A stretch of 64,000 bases of DNA from Streptantibioticus rubrisoli (GTDB lineage Bacteria; Actinomycetota; Actinomycetes; Streptomycetales; Streptomycetaceae). The notes beneath the pieces were generated by a model. That model had not been told where the DNA came from and did no database searches. It saw nothing but the letters and a program-made list of their open reading frames with translations. Position numbers and translations under genes: made by a program. The stretch is from positions 26,360 to 90,359 of the forward strand of contig NZ_JANFNH010000025.1 of NCBI RefSeq assembly GCF_024436055.1, in the 5' to 3' direction. Shown one piece after another: positions 47,637 to 55,524 of this stretch (its first letter is position 1; every line of letters begins with the position of its first letter).

Positions 47637-48289
47637 TGCGAATCGTCCTCGTCGGGCCGCCTGGCGCTGGTAAGGGCACGCAGGCCCAGTACCTCGCCAA
47701 GAACCTGTCGATCCCGCACATCTCCACCGGCGACCTGTTCCGCGCCAACATCAGCCAGGGCACGCCGCTCGGCAAGCAGGCGCAGGAGTACATGAACGCC
47801 GGCCGTCTGGTGCCGGACGAGGTCACCATCGCGATGGCGGAGGACCGCCTGGCGCAGTCGGACACCGAGCACGGCTTCCTGCTCGACGGCTTCCCGCGCA
47901 ACATCGGTCAGGCCGAGGCGCTGGACCGGTACCTGAGCGACCGCGGCCTGGCGCTGGACGCGGTACTGGACCTGGAGGTGCCGGAGGACGAGGTGGTCCA
48001 GCGGATCGCGGGCCGCCGGATCTGCCGCAAGGACTCCAGCCACGTCTTCCACGTGTCGAACCTGCCGGAGCAGGGCGTCTGCGACAAGTGCGGCGGCGAG
48101 CTGTACCAGCGCGACGACGACCAGGAGGAGACGGTCCGCAAGCGGCTGGAGGTCTACCACAGCGAGACCGAGCCGATCATCGACTACTACAAGGCGCAGG
48201 ACCTCGTGGTGACGATCTCGGCGCTCGGCAAGGTGGACGAGGTCACGCAGCGCGCCATGGCCGCGCTGGGCCGCTCGGCGGCCGCGTAG
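47636..48289 (+). CDS. adk: Adenylate kinase
   Basis: Cytosolic enzyme converting ATP + AMP to 2 ADP. It is 217 aa from ATG 47636, coupled to secY. P-loop GPPGAGKGT is at residues 7-15; the AMP-binding part is [20 protein letters not shown], and [10 protein letters not shown] is present. The long LID begins [15 protein letters not shown] and has [14 protein letters not shown]; the Cys/His set resembles a zinc-type LID with a CRxDSSH variant in the first half. secY-adk-map-infA is the common actinobacterial order. Confidence 0.97.
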   Translation: MRIVLVGPPGAGKGTQAQYLAKNLSIPHISTGDLFRANISQGTPLGKQAQEYMNAGRLVPDEVTIAMAEDRLAQSDTEHGFLLDGFPRNIGQAEALDRYLSDRGLALDAVLDLEVPEDEVVQRIAGRRICRKDSSHVFHVSNLPEQGVCDKCGGELYQRDDDQEETVRKRLEVYHSETEPIIDYYKAQDLVVTISALGKVDEVTQRAMAALGRSAAA

Positions 48290-48383
48290 GCCCTCCCGGC
48301 GGCTCTCGGCCGGGTTGCGGTGGGTTCGGACCACCGGCAGCTCGACGGCCGTGCTCCGCCGAAGGGCACCCCCGTAAGACGGT

Positions 48384-48412
48384 TGGCCGCGGCGCCCGAG
48401 GGGCACCGCGGC
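48384..48412 (+). terminator. Stem-loop between adk and map
   Basis: GGCCGCGG-c-GCCC pairs with GGC-a-CCGCGGCC around GAGG (48384-48412), giving a strong GC stem. The gap of 174 nt may contain a map promoter. Confidence 0.55.
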
Positions 48413-48463
48413 CGTACTGTTGCTGTAATCCCAGGACTGGCTGAAGACGGAAGGCGCGAGCCG

Positions 48464-49300
48464 ATGGTGGAGATCAAGACCCCGGAGCAGATCGCGAAGA
48501 TGCGCGCCGCGGGGCTGGTCGTCGCGGCGATGCACAAGGCCTGCGCCGAGGCGGCGGTGCCGGGTGCCAGCACCAAGGACCTGGACGAGATCGCGGCCAA
48601 GGTGCTGTCCGACCACGGCGCCAAGCCGAACTTCCTGGGGTACGGCGGCTTCCCCGGCAACATCTGCACCTCGGTGAACGATGTCGTGGTGCACGGCATC
48701 CCGGACCGCGAAACGATCCTGCGCTCCGGCGACATCATCTCCATCGACGCCGGCGCGATCATCGACGGCTGGCACGGTGACGCCGCGATCACCGTCTTCG
48801 TGGGCGACGGCCACGCACCCGAACTGCACGAGCTGAGCCGGGTGACCGAGGAGTCGATGTGGGCCGGGATCGCCGCGTTCCGCAGCGGTGACCGGCTGGT
48901 CGACATCTCCAAGGCGATCGAGTCCTACATCCGCCGCCAGCCGCGTCCGGCCACCGGCAAGTACGGGATCATCGAGGACTACGGCGGCCACGGCATCGGC
49001 TCGCAGATGCACATGGACCCGCACCTGCTGAACTACGTCACCCGTAAGCGCGGCCGCGGCCCGAAGCTGGTGCCCGGCATGTGCCTGGCGATCGAGCCGA
49101 TGGTGAGCCTGGGCGCCTCGACCACCCACGTCCTGGAGGACGACTGGACGGTCAAGACCGACGACGGCACATGGGCCTGCCACTGGGAGCACTCGGTCGC
49201 CCTCACCGAGCAGGGCCCGCTGGTCCTCACCGCCGTGGACGGCGGCAAGGCGAAGCTCGCGGAGTACGGCATCAAGGCCGCGCCGGACCCGTTGGCGTAG
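48464..49300 (+). CDS. map: Methionine aminopeptidase (type I)
   Basis: Removes the initiator Met from nascent proteins. It is 278 aa from ATG 48464 (MVEIKTPEQIAKMRAAGLVV). Metal ligands are visible in SIDAGAIIDGWHGDAAITVF (two Asp), DYGGHGIGSQMHMDPHLLNY (His), LAIEPMVS (Glu) and ACHWEHSVALTEQGP (Glu). The final 59 nt of coding sequence are repeated downstream. Note the extra residues at the C-terminus (KAKLAEYGIKAAPDPLA). Confidence 0.96.
   Translation: MVEIKTPEQIAKMRAAGLVVAAMHKACAEAAVPGASTKDLDEIAAKVLSDHGAKPNFLGYGGFPGNICTSVNDVVVHGIPDRETILRSGDIISIDAGAIIDGWHGDAAITVFVGDGHAPELHELSRVTEESMWAGIAAFRSGDRLVDISKAIESYIRRQPRPATGKYGIIEDYGGHGIGSQMHMDPHLLNYVTRKRGRGPKLVPGMCLAIEPMVSLGASTTHVLEDDWTVKTDDGTWACHWEHSVALTEQGPLVLTAVDGGKAKLAEYGIKAAPDPLA
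49241..49299 (+). repeat. 59-bp direct repeat, copy 1 (3' end of map)
   Basis: Identical over 59 bases to 49396-49454. This copy is the coding 3' end of map, up to two bases of its stop codon. Confidence 0.95.
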
Positions 49301-49395
49301 TGCACGGCCGACGGACGGAGTCCGGCGCAGCGGCTCGAAGCTTGTGAGGCGCCCCGGGCGCCGAGCCCGCGAGGGCCGCGTGAAGAGGATTCCGC

Positions 49396-49454
49396 GGCGG
49401 CAAGGCGAAGCTCGCGGAGTACGGCATCAAGGCCGCGCCGGACCCGTTGGCGTA
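49396..49454 (+). repeat. 59-bp direct repeat, copy 2 (downstream of map)
   Basis: Exact copy of the 3' end of map, 155 bp downstream, continuing into TAACG instead of TAGTG. The copy has no start or RBS. Confidence 0.95.
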
Positions 49455-49505
49455 ACGATCTTCCGGGCCGGGCATGCCGTCTGGCACAGGCTCGGGACCC
49501 TCGAT

Positions 49506-49534
49506 TCGTCATTCCGCGCGAGCTGACGTAGACT
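49506..49534 (+). promoter_or_regulatory. Candidate infA promoter
   Basis: TCGTCA (49506-49511) and TAGACT (49529-49534) are separated by 17 bp. The -10 is the commonest Streptomyces form. It would drive infA-rpmJ-rpsM and perhaps the alpha operon. Confidence 0.5.
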
Positions 49535-49615
49535 GATGCGTCGGCTCACGTATACCCGCATGCCCGCATGCGTATCCGCGAGTCGATCAAGGTAGCCGAT
49601 CTCGAAAGGCGAAGC

Positions 49616-49837
49616 GTGCCCAAGAAGCAAGGGGCCATCGAAATCGAGGGCACCGTGATCGAGTCTCTGCCGAACGCCATGTTCAAGGTGGAGCTCCAGA
49701 ACGGGCACAAGGTCCTCGCGCACATCAGCGGCAAGATGCGCATGCACTACATCCGCATCCTGCCGGACGACCGGGTTGTGGTGGAGCTGTCTCCGTACGA
49801 CCTGACGCGCGGTCGGATCGTCTACCGCTACAAGTAG
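49616..49837 (+). CDS. infA: Translation initiation factor IF-1
   Basis: S1-type OB-fold factor occupying the A site during initiation. It is 73 aa from GTG 49616 ([20 protein letters not shown]), with AAAGGCG upstream. The core [20 protein letters not shown] and [15 protein letters not shown] are canonical. rpmJ follows after 60 nt. Confidence 0.97.
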   Translation: MPKKQGAIEIEGTVIESLPNAMFKVELQNGHKVLAHISGKMRMHYIRILPDDRVVVELSPYDLTRGRIVYRYK

Positions 49838-49897
49838 ATCTCAGCCCGTACCCCGCTCCCGTGGGGTGCTGGCACGACCCGGAGAACCTCACATCCC

Positions 49898-50011
49898 ATG
49901 AAGGTCAAGCCGAGCGTCAAGAAGATCTGCGACAAGTGCAAGGTGATCCGCCGTCACGGCCGGGTCATGGTCATCTGCGACAACCTGCGCCACAAGCAGC
50001 GCCAGGGCTGA
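49898..50011 (+). CDS. rpmJ: 50S ribosomal protein L36
   Basis: Smallest ribosomal protein, 37 aa, from ATG 49898 ([20 protein letters not shown]) to TGA 50009-50011. Zinc ligands Cys11, Cys14, Cys27 and His32 are present (CDKC ... [13 protein letters not shown]). It lies in the standard infA-rpmJ-rpsM order. Confidence 0.95.
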   Translation: MKVKPSVKKICDKCKVIRRHGRVMVICDNLRHKQRQG

Positions 50012-50201
50012 CGCACGACGACTGATCTGCACTCGCAGTTCTTCGCGCGACGCACAACGTACATACGCAGTCACCCGACCCCTCGCGTGAGCGCGGGGAC
50101 GACACCCCCGGTGGAGGCCGGGGACCCGGCTCGTAAGCCTTAGACGAGTCTTACGGGAACGGTGCTGCGGAAGACCTCCGACATCAACAGGAGCCAGATT
50201 C
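50012..50201 (+). promoter_or_regulatory. rpsM leader with two competing hairpins
   Basis: CTCGT (50130-50134) can pair with ACGAG (50144-50148), or CGTAAG (50132-50137) with CTTACG (50150-50155); the two are mutually exclusive. The leader may control the rpsM-rpsK-rpsD-rpoA group. Confidence 0.45.
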
Positions 50202-50582
50202 ATGGCACGCCTCGCAGGCGTTGACCTCCCGCGCGAAAAGCGCGTCGAGGTCGCTCTGACCTACGTCTTCGGCATCGGTCGCACCCGTGCCAAGGAGACC
50301 CTGAAGAACACCGGCGTGAACCCGGACACCCGCGTCCGCGATCTGACCGAGGACGACCTCGTCAAGATCAACCAGTGGGTTGACGCCAACTACCGGACCG
50401 AGGGTGACCTCCGCCGCGAGATCCAGGCGGACATCCGGCGCAAGGTGGAGATCGGCTGCTACCAGGGTCTGCGGCACCGCCGTGGCCTGCCGGTGCACGG
50501 TCAGCGCACCCACACCAACGCCCGCACCCGCAAGGGCCCGCGTCGCGCCATCGCCGGCAAGAAGAAGCCGGGCAAGAAGTAG
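50202..50582 (+). CDS. rpsM: 30S ribosomal protein S13
   Basis: 30S head protein contacting P-site tRNA and bridges B1a/b. It is 126 aa, [20 protein letters not shown], with [20 protein letters not shown] and the basic tail [21 protein letters not shown] precedes ATG 50202. It is the first gene of the alpha group. Confidence 0.98.
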   Translation: MARLAGVDLPREKRVEVALTYVFGIGRTRAKETLKNTGVNPDTRVRDLTEDDLVKINQWVDANYRTEGDLRREIQADIRRKVEIGCYQGLRHRRGLPVHGQRTHTNARTRKGPRRAIAGKKKPGKK

Positions 50583-50649
50583 TCCGTCAGCAGGACGCTG
50601 CAAGCGGTCCGTGCTGTAGGACCGACCACCTCCACGGGAGTAATTACCT

Positions 50650-51054
50650 ATGCCTCCGAAGGGCCGTCAGGCCGGCGCCAAGAAGGTGCGCCGCAAGGAG
50701 AAGAAGAACGTCGCCCACGGGCACGCTCACATCAAGAGCACGTTCAACAACACCATCGTTTCGATCACCGACCCGACCGGCAACGTGATCTCCTGGGCCT
50801 CCGCCGGCCACGTCGGCTTCAAGGGCTCGCGCAAGTCCACCCCGTTCGCCGCGCAGATGGCCGCCGAGTCTGCTGCTCGTCGGGCGCAGGAGCACGGCAT
50901 GCGCAAGGTCGACGTGTTCGTCAAGGGTCCCGGCTCCGGCCGTGAGACCGCGATCCGCTCGCTGCAGGCCACCGGCCTTGAGGTGGGTTCGATCCAGGAC
51001 GTCACCCCGACCCCGCACAACGGCTGCCGCCCGCCGAAGCGCCGCCGCGTCTGA
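50650..51054 (+). CDS. rpsK: 30S ribosomal protein S11
   Basis: 30S platform protein near the anti-Shine-Dalgarno region. It is 134 aa with a Lys/Arg-rich N-terminus ([20 protein letters not shown]), [20 protein letters not shown] and the conserved end [21 protein letters not shown] 50650 follows GGGAGTAATTACCT. rpsD is 26 nt downstream. Confidence 0.98.
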   Translation: MPPKGRQAGAKKVRRKEKKNVAHGHAHIKSTFNNTIVSITDPTGNVISWASAGHVGFKGSRKSTPFAAQMAAESAARRAQEHGMRKVDVFVKGPGSGRETAIRSLQATGLEVGSIQDVTPTPHNGCRPPKRRRV

Positions 51055-51080
51055 CCAGCTGAAGTAGGAGAACCAAGACA

Positions 51081-51707
51081 ATGGCGCGTTACACCGGGGC
51101 CGACTGCAAGCGTTGCCGTCGGGAGAAGCAGAAGCTCTTCCTCAAGGGAGCTAAGTGCGAGAGCGCGAAGTGCCCGATCGAGATCCGTCCTTACCCCCCG
51201 GGTGAGCACGGTCGCGGGCGCACCAAGGACAGCGAGTACCTGCTGCAGAAGCGCGAGAAGCAGAAGTGCGCGCGCATCTACGGTGTCCTTGAGAAGCAGT
51301 TCCGCGGGTACTACGAGGAGGCGAACAGGAAGTCCGGCAAGACCGGCGAGAACCTGCTCCGCATCCTGGAGTCCCGGCTGGACAACGTGGTGTACCGGGC
51401 TGGCTTCGCCAAGTCCCGCGACCACGCCCGTCAGCTGGTCCGCCACGGCCACATCCTGCTGAACGGCCGCAAGACGGACATCCCGTCGGCTCGGGTCTCC
51501 CCGAACGACATCATCGAGGTCCGTGCCTCCTCCAAGCAGCTGACCCCGTTCCAGGTCGCCGCTGCCGAGGCCGGCGAGAAGACGGTTCCGGCGTGGCTGG
51601 AGGCCAGCCCCGCCAAGCTGCGGATCCTCGTGCACTCGCTGCCCGAGCGCCAGGTGATCGACACCCAGGTGCAGGAGCAGCTGATCGTCGAGCTCTACTC
51701 CAAGTAA
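51081..51707 (+). CDS. rpsD: 30S ribosomal protein S4
   Basis: Assembly initiator of the 30S body and, in many bacteria, autogenous repressor of the alpha operon. It is 208 aa. An N-terminal four-Cys cluster (CKRCRREKQK ... CESAKC) is of the zinc-binding type. The S4 RNA-binding domain is RLDNVVYRAGFAKSRDHARQ and LVRHGHILLNGRKTDIPSAR. It is followed by a perfect 17-bp hairpin separating it from rpoA. Confidence 0.98.
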   Translation: MARYTGADCKRCRREKQKLFLKGAKCESAKCPIEIRPYPPGEHGRGRTKDSEYLLQKREKQKCARIYGVLEKQFRGYYEEANRKSGKTGENLLRILESRLDNVVYRAGFAKSRDHARQLVRHGHILLNGRKTDIPSARVSPNDIIEVRASSKQLTPFQVAAAEAGEKTVPAWLEASPAKLRILVHSLPERQVIDTQVQEQLIVELYSK

Positions 51708-51718
51708 GGGCTCGAAGT

Positions 51719-51761
51719 GGTACGGGCGGTACGACGTCTCGTGTGTCGTACCGCCCGTACC
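51719..51761 (+). terminator. Hairpin between rpsD and rpoA
   Basis: GGTACGGGCGGTACGAC (51719-51735) pairs perfectly with 51745-51761 (17 bp, 9-nt loop). It probably reduces readthrough. A TTGTCA (51763-51768) / TATAGC (51784-51789) pair just downstream, only 15 bp apart, could be an rpoA promoter. Confidence 0.7.
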
Positions 51762-51817
51762 CTTGTCAGTACAGCGGGCGTCATATAGCGGGCGCCCACG
51801 ACTGAAGGAAAGAACAC

Positions 51818-52837
51818 ATGCTGATCGCTCAGCGCCCCTCTCTGACCGAAGAGGTGGTGGACGAGTACCGCTCCCGGTTCGTCATCGAGCCGCTGGAGCC
51901 GGGCTTCGGCTACACCCTCGGCAACTCCCTGCGTCGTACGCTCCTGTCCTCGATCCCCGGTGCGGCGGTCACGTCCATCCGGATCGACGGCGTTCTGCAC
52001 GAGTTCACCACCGTGCCGGGCGTCAAGGAGGACGTCACCGACCTGATCCTGAACATCAAGCAGCTGGTCGTCTCCTCGGAGCACGACGAGCCGGTCGTGA
52101 TGTACCTGCGCAAGCAGGGCCCGGGCCTGGTCACCGCCGCTGACATCGCGCCGCCGGCCGGTGTCGAGGTGCACAACCCGGACCTGGTGCTCGCCACGCT
52201 CAACAGCAAGGGCAAGCTGGAGATGGAGCTGACCGTCGAGCGCGGTCGCGGCTACGTCTCCGCCGTCCAGAACAAGCAGCAGGGCCAGGAGATCGGCCGG
52301 ATTCCGGTCGACTCCATCTACAGCCCGGTGCTCAAGGTCACCTACAAGGTCGAGGCGACCCGTGTCGAGCAGCGCACCGACTTCGACAAGCTGATCGTCG
52401 ACGTCGAGACCAAGCAGGCCATGCGTCCGCGCGACGCCATGGCGTCGGCCGGTAAGACCCTGGTCGAGCTGTTCGGTCTGGCCCGCGAGCTCAACGTCGA
52501 CGCCGAGGGCATCGACATGGGTCCGTCCCCGACGGACGCGGCGCTCGCCGCCGACCTGGCGCTGCCGATCGAGGAGCTGGAGCTCACCGTCCGCTCCTAC
52601 AACTGCCTCAAGCGCGAGGGCATCCACTCCGTGGGTGAGCTCGTGGCCCGCTCCGAGGCGGACCTGCTCGACATCCGCAACTTCGGTGCGAAGTCGATCG
52701 ACGAGGTCAAGGCGAAGCTGGCCGGTATGGGCCTGGCCCTCAAGGACAGCCCGCCCGGATTCGACCCGACCGCCGCGGCCGACGCGTTCGGCGCGGATGA
52801 CGACGACACGGGCTTCGTCGAGACCGAGCAGTACTGA
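51818..52837 (+). CDS. rpoA: DNA-directed RNA polymerase subunit alpha
   Basis: Alpha subunit scaffolding RNA polymerase assembly and contacting UP elements and activators. It is 339 aa from ATG 51818 ([20 protein letters not shown]) with AAGGAAAGAA upstream. The N-terminal assembly domain includes [21 protein letters not shown] linker near residue 230 leads to the C-terminal domain ([40 protein letters not shown]) and an acidic tail. Confidence 0.98.
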   Translation: MLIAQRPSLTEEVVDEYRSRFVIEPLEPGFGYTLGNSLRRTLLSSIPGAAVTSIRIDGVLHEFTTVPGVKEDVTDLILNIKQLVVSSEHDEPVVMYLRKQGPGLVTAADIAPPAGVEVHNPDLVLATLNSKGKLEMELTVERGRGYVSAVQNKQQGQEIGRIPVDSIYSPVLKVTYKVEATRVEQRTDFDKLIVDVETKQAMRPRDAMASAGKTLVELFGLARELNVDAEGIDMGPSPTDAALAADLALPIEELELTVRSYNCLKREGIHSVGELVARSEADLLDIRNFGAKSIDEVKAKLAGMGLALKDSPPGFDPTAAADAFGADDDDTGFVETEQY

Positions 52838-52918
52838 TTCGCCTCCGGCGCGGGATCGGTTCCGGGCGCGCCCGGAGCAAATCGGTCCCGCCCACCGGAG
52901 TGAGGCTTCGTCCTCAAT

Positions 52919-52949
52919 CGCCGGACGGGCTCTATTAGCCCGTCCGGCG
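52919..52949. repeat. Streptomyces-type interspersed palindrome between rpoA and rplQ
   Basis: CGCCGGACGGGCT (52919-52931) pairs perfectly with AGCCCGTCCGGCG (52937-52949), preceded by CCTCAAT. This palindrome type is widespread in Streptomyces chromosomes (from memory). It can act as an attenuator in the 194-nt rpoA-rplQ gap. Confidence 0.8.
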
Positions 52950-53031
52950 CAAGACTGCCGTAGGGCGACCGCTCTACGGGTCCTGACACCGGTACCTGAC
53001 ACGGCCGGTGCAGTTAGAAGGAGAAATCCCC

Positions 53032-53523
53032 ATGCCGAAGCCCACCAAGGGTGCCCGTCTGGGCGGCAGCGCCGCGCACGAGAAGCTGCTCCTGGCGAAC
53101 CTCGCCAAGTCGCTCTTCGAGCACGGCCGCATCACCACCACCGAGGCCAAGGCGCGCCGTCTGCGTCCGTACGCGGAGCGTCTGATCACCAAGGCGAAGA
53201 AGGGCGACATCCACAACCGTCGCCTGGTGCTGGAGAAGATCACCGACAAGAGCGTGGTCCACACGCTGTTCACGGAGATCGCTCCGCGCTACGCCGAGCG
53301 GCCGGGTGGCTACACCCGCATCACCAAGATCGGTAACCGTCGGGGCGACAACGCGCCCATGGCGGTCATCGAGCTGGTGGAGGGCGAGATCGCCAAGAAG
53401 GCCACCGTTGCCGAGGCTGAGGCGGCCGCCAAGCGTGCCGTGAAGGAGGCCGAGGCCAAGGCTGAGGCTGCCGAGACGACCGAGGCCGTCGAGGACGCCA
53501 AGCCCGAGGCCGACCAGGCCTGA
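53032..53523 (+). CDS. rplQ: 50S ribosomal protein L17
   Basis: Protein near the tunnel exit. It is 163 aa from ATG 53032 ([20 protein letters not shown]) with GAAGGAGAA as RBS. The conserved core is [36 protein letters not shown], followed by [16 protein letters not shown]; the last ~45 residues are an actinobacterial Ala/Glu/Lys-rich tail. A clear terminator follows. Confidence 0.97.
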   Translation: MPKPTKGARLGGSAAHEKLLLANLAKSLFEHGRITTTEAKARRLRPYAERLITKAKKGDIHNRRLVLEKITDKSVVHTLFTEIAPRYAERPGGYTRITKIGNRRGDNAPMAVIELVEGEIAKKATVAEAEAAAKRAVKEAEAKAEAAETTEAVEDAKPEADQA

Positions 53524-53541
53524 CGCTTGCACCGTCACCTT

Positions 53542-53576
53542 CGCCGGGTGGGCTCAGTGGAGCCCACCCGGCGTTT
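53542..53576 (+). terminator. Terminator after rplQ
   Basis: CGCCGGGTGGGCT (from 53542) pairs with AGCCCACCCGGCG (to 53573), followed by TTT. It ends the alpha operon; truA lies just beyond. Confidence 0.82.
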
Positions 53577-53600
53577 GGCGTGTTTGAGAGGATTCACCGC

Positions 53601-54443
53601 GTGAGCGAAGACGTGGCACCCGGTTTCGTACGGGTACGGCTCGATCTGGCGTACGACGGCGCGCAGTTCTCCGGTTGGGCGCGGCAGCGCTCGCGCCGGA
53701 CCGTACAGGGCGAGCTGGAGTCGGCCATCACCACGGTGCTGCGGCTGCCGGAACCGGTGGAGTTGACGGTCGCCGGGCGCACCGACGCCGGGGTGCACGC
53801 CCGGGGCCAGGTCGCGCATGTGGACCTGCCGGAGGAGGTCTGGGCCCGGGAGAGCGGCAAGCTGCTGCGCCGCCTGGCCGGGCGGCTGCCGCACGACGTA
53901 CGGGTGTGGCGGGTCGGGGAGGCGCCCGCGGGGTTCAACGCGCGCTTCTCGGCGATCTGGCGGCGGTACGCCTACCGGGTGGGCGACCACCCGGGCGGGG
54001 CGGATCCGCTGCTGCGCGGGCACGTGCTGTGGCATGACCGGCCGGTGGACGTCAACCTGATGAACGAGGCGGCGACGCTGCTGCTCGGCGAGCATGACTT
54101 CGCCGCGTACTGCAAGAAGCGCGAGGGCGCCACCACCATCCGAAGGCTGCTGGAGCTGCACTGGGAGCGCACCGCCGATGGCCTGGCGGTGGCGACGGTG
54201 CGGGCTGACGCCTTCTGCCACAACATGGTGCGGGCACTGGTCGGCGCGATGCTGCTGGTCGGCGACGGGCACCGGCCGGTGGGCTTCCCCGGCGAGGTGC
54301 TGGCGGGCCGGGTGCGGCACTCGGCGGTCAACGTGGTGCGGCCGCACGGCCTGACGTTGGAGGAAGTCGGCTACCCGGCCGACGAGTTGCTGGCAGCGCG
54401 GGCCGCAGAGGCGCGCAACAAGCGGACCCTGCCGGGGTGTTGA
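53601..54443 (+). CDS. truA: tRNA pseudouridine(38-40) synthase
   Basis: Modifies the anticodon stem of tRNAs. It is 280 aa from GTG 53601 ([20 protein letters not shown]) with GAGAGGA upstream; GTG 53580 lies too close to the terminator. Catalytic Asp62 is in [32 protein letters not shown] and [19 protein letters not shown] are typical of the family. It follows rplQ as in most actinobacteria. Confidence 0.95.
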   Translation: MSEDVAPGFVRVRLDLAYDGAQFSGWARQRSRRTVQGELESAITTVLRLPEPVELTVAGRTDAGVHARGQVAHVDLPEEVWARESGKLLRRLAGRLPHDVRVWRVGEAPAGFNARFSAIWRRYAYRVGDHPGGADPLLRGHVLWHDRPVDVNLMNEAATLLLGEHDFAAYCKKREGATTIRRLLELHWERTADGLAVATVRADAFCHNMVRALVGAMLLVGDGHRPVGFPGEVLAGRVRHSAVNVVRPHGLTLEEVGYPADELLAARAAEARNKRTLPGC

Positions 54444-54510
54444 CGGTGGCTGGTTGCGGTTGGTTCGGTACCGCACCGGTCTCCGCCGTCGTGGTTGCCC
54501 GGCGTCGCGG

Positions 54511-54531
54511 CGGGAGACGGGAGACGGGAGA
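54511..54531. repeat. Three tandem 7-bp repeats CGGGAGA
   Basis: Perfect copies at 54511-54517, 54518-54524 and 54525-54531 in the convergent gap between truA and the next gene. Confidence 0.9.
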
Positions 54532-54551
54532 GGCTTGTTGGGGGCAAGCCT
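54531..54551. terminator. Bidirectional hairpin in the truA convergent gap
   Basis: AGGCTTG (54531-54537) pairs with CAAGCCT (54545-54551) around TTGGGGG. Placed between convergent genes, it may serve both. Confidence 0.55.
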
Positions 54552-54563
54552 CCAACACCCCTT

Positions 54564-55436
54564 CTAGCGCTGGGTGTTGTTGCCCCGCTGCACGATCTCG
54601 TTGAAGGCGAACGTCGCGATGTCGTTGCCCGCCTGGAGCGCCTGGGTGTCCGAGGCGCTCAGCGCACCGCCGTTCGCCAGCCCCGCGGTGGTGAAGTAGG
54701 CGTAGCGGCCGATGGAGTTGGCGCTCAACCGGCAGGCCACGGCGTGGCAGAAGGTGCCCACGCCGCCGCCGGACAGCGGTAGCACATAGCCCTGGGCCTG
54801 GTTCTTGGCGGCGTCCGCGGCCGACTTGGTGTCGAAGACGGCGACGCCGACGGTGACCGCCACCCCGCCCCTGGTGTAGGTGGCGCGCAGCAGCTTACGG
54901 CAGCCGTTGTCGGCCAGTACGCCGCCCAGGCCGCCCGCGGCGGCGTCGGAGCAACGGCCGGTGGAGTCGGTGGTGGCCTTGGCGTAGGTGCGGCCCTGCA
55001 CGGTCACCCGGTCGCCGGGGAAGAGGCTGTCCGGGGTGATCGGCGCGGTGTCCTTGTGCGCGTCGGAGATGACGGCCAGCGGGTTCGGCGGGGGCGGCGG
55101 GGTGACGGCCGGGAAGCTGGCGGTGGGGGTGGGCGGGGTCGTGCCGGTGGCCTGGTCGGTGGGGCCGGGCTGCGGCTTGTTGGGGTGGCCGGTGGCGATG
55201 ACGGCGGTGGCGACGATGCCCGCTATCGCGGCGGCACCGAGCACGCCGCCGCCTATGAGCAGCAGCTTGCGGCGCCGGTGGCTGGCCTCCGTACGCTCCG
55301 CGAGCGCCGACCAGTCGGGTTCCCCCGGCCGCTGCGGCTGTTGCGGCGGGTAGCCGTAGCCGAACGACTGCTGCGGCCCCGGGTATCCGTACCCGCCGGG
55401 ACCGGGGTTGTGCGGCTGCGAAGGGCCTTCCGTCAT
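54564..55436 (-). CDS. Single-pass membrane protein with Pro/Gly/Tyr-rich N-terminus
   Basis: 290 aa from ATG 55436 (MTEGPSQPHNPGPGGYGYPG), with TAGGA 8 nt upstream; ATG 55445 is an alternative. A disordered Pro/Tyr/Gln-rich cytoplasmic region of ~60 residues is followed by a basic stop-transfer (RRRKLL), one transmembrane helix (IGGGVLGAAAIAGIVATAVI), a Pro/Thr linker and an extracellular domain with four Cys (TGRCSDAA, DNGCRKLL, TFCHAVACRLS), probably disulfide-paired. Function unknown; such genes neighbour truA in Streptomyces (from memory). Confidence 0.75.
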   Translation of the reverse strand: MTEGPSQPHNPGPGGYGYPGPQQSFGYGYPPQQPQRPGEPDWSALAERTEASHRRRKLLLIGGGVLGAAAIAGIVATAVIATGHPNKPQPGPTDQATGTTPPTPTASFPAVTPPPPPNPLAVISDAHKDTAPITPDSLFPGDRVTVQGRTYAKATTDSTGRCSDAAAGGLGGVLADNGCRKLLRATYTRGGVAVTVGVAVFDTKSAADAAKNQAQGYVLPLSGGGVGTFCHAVACRLSANSIGRYAYFTTAGLANGGALSASDTQALQAGNDIATFAFNEIVQRGNNTQR

Positions 55437-55524
55437 GGCGCGCATCCTATTAGCTGCGATTGGTCCTCGGGACCCGGGTGAAAACCGCTTTGGGCGGGCG
55501 GTGCCGACAGGTGAGAATCCCGCC

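Larger units (their letters stand above)
49301..49615. other. map-infA intergenic region (315 bp)
   Basis: Contains the second copy of the 59-bp map 3' end (49396-49454) and the infA promoter candidate. No functional gene seen; the duplicated segment is a non-expressed remnant. Confidence 0.7.

Noticed and set aside
49344..49526. Short open frame containing the second copy of the map 3' end
   Set aside because: The duplicated DNA is read in a different frame from map and no RBS precedes it.
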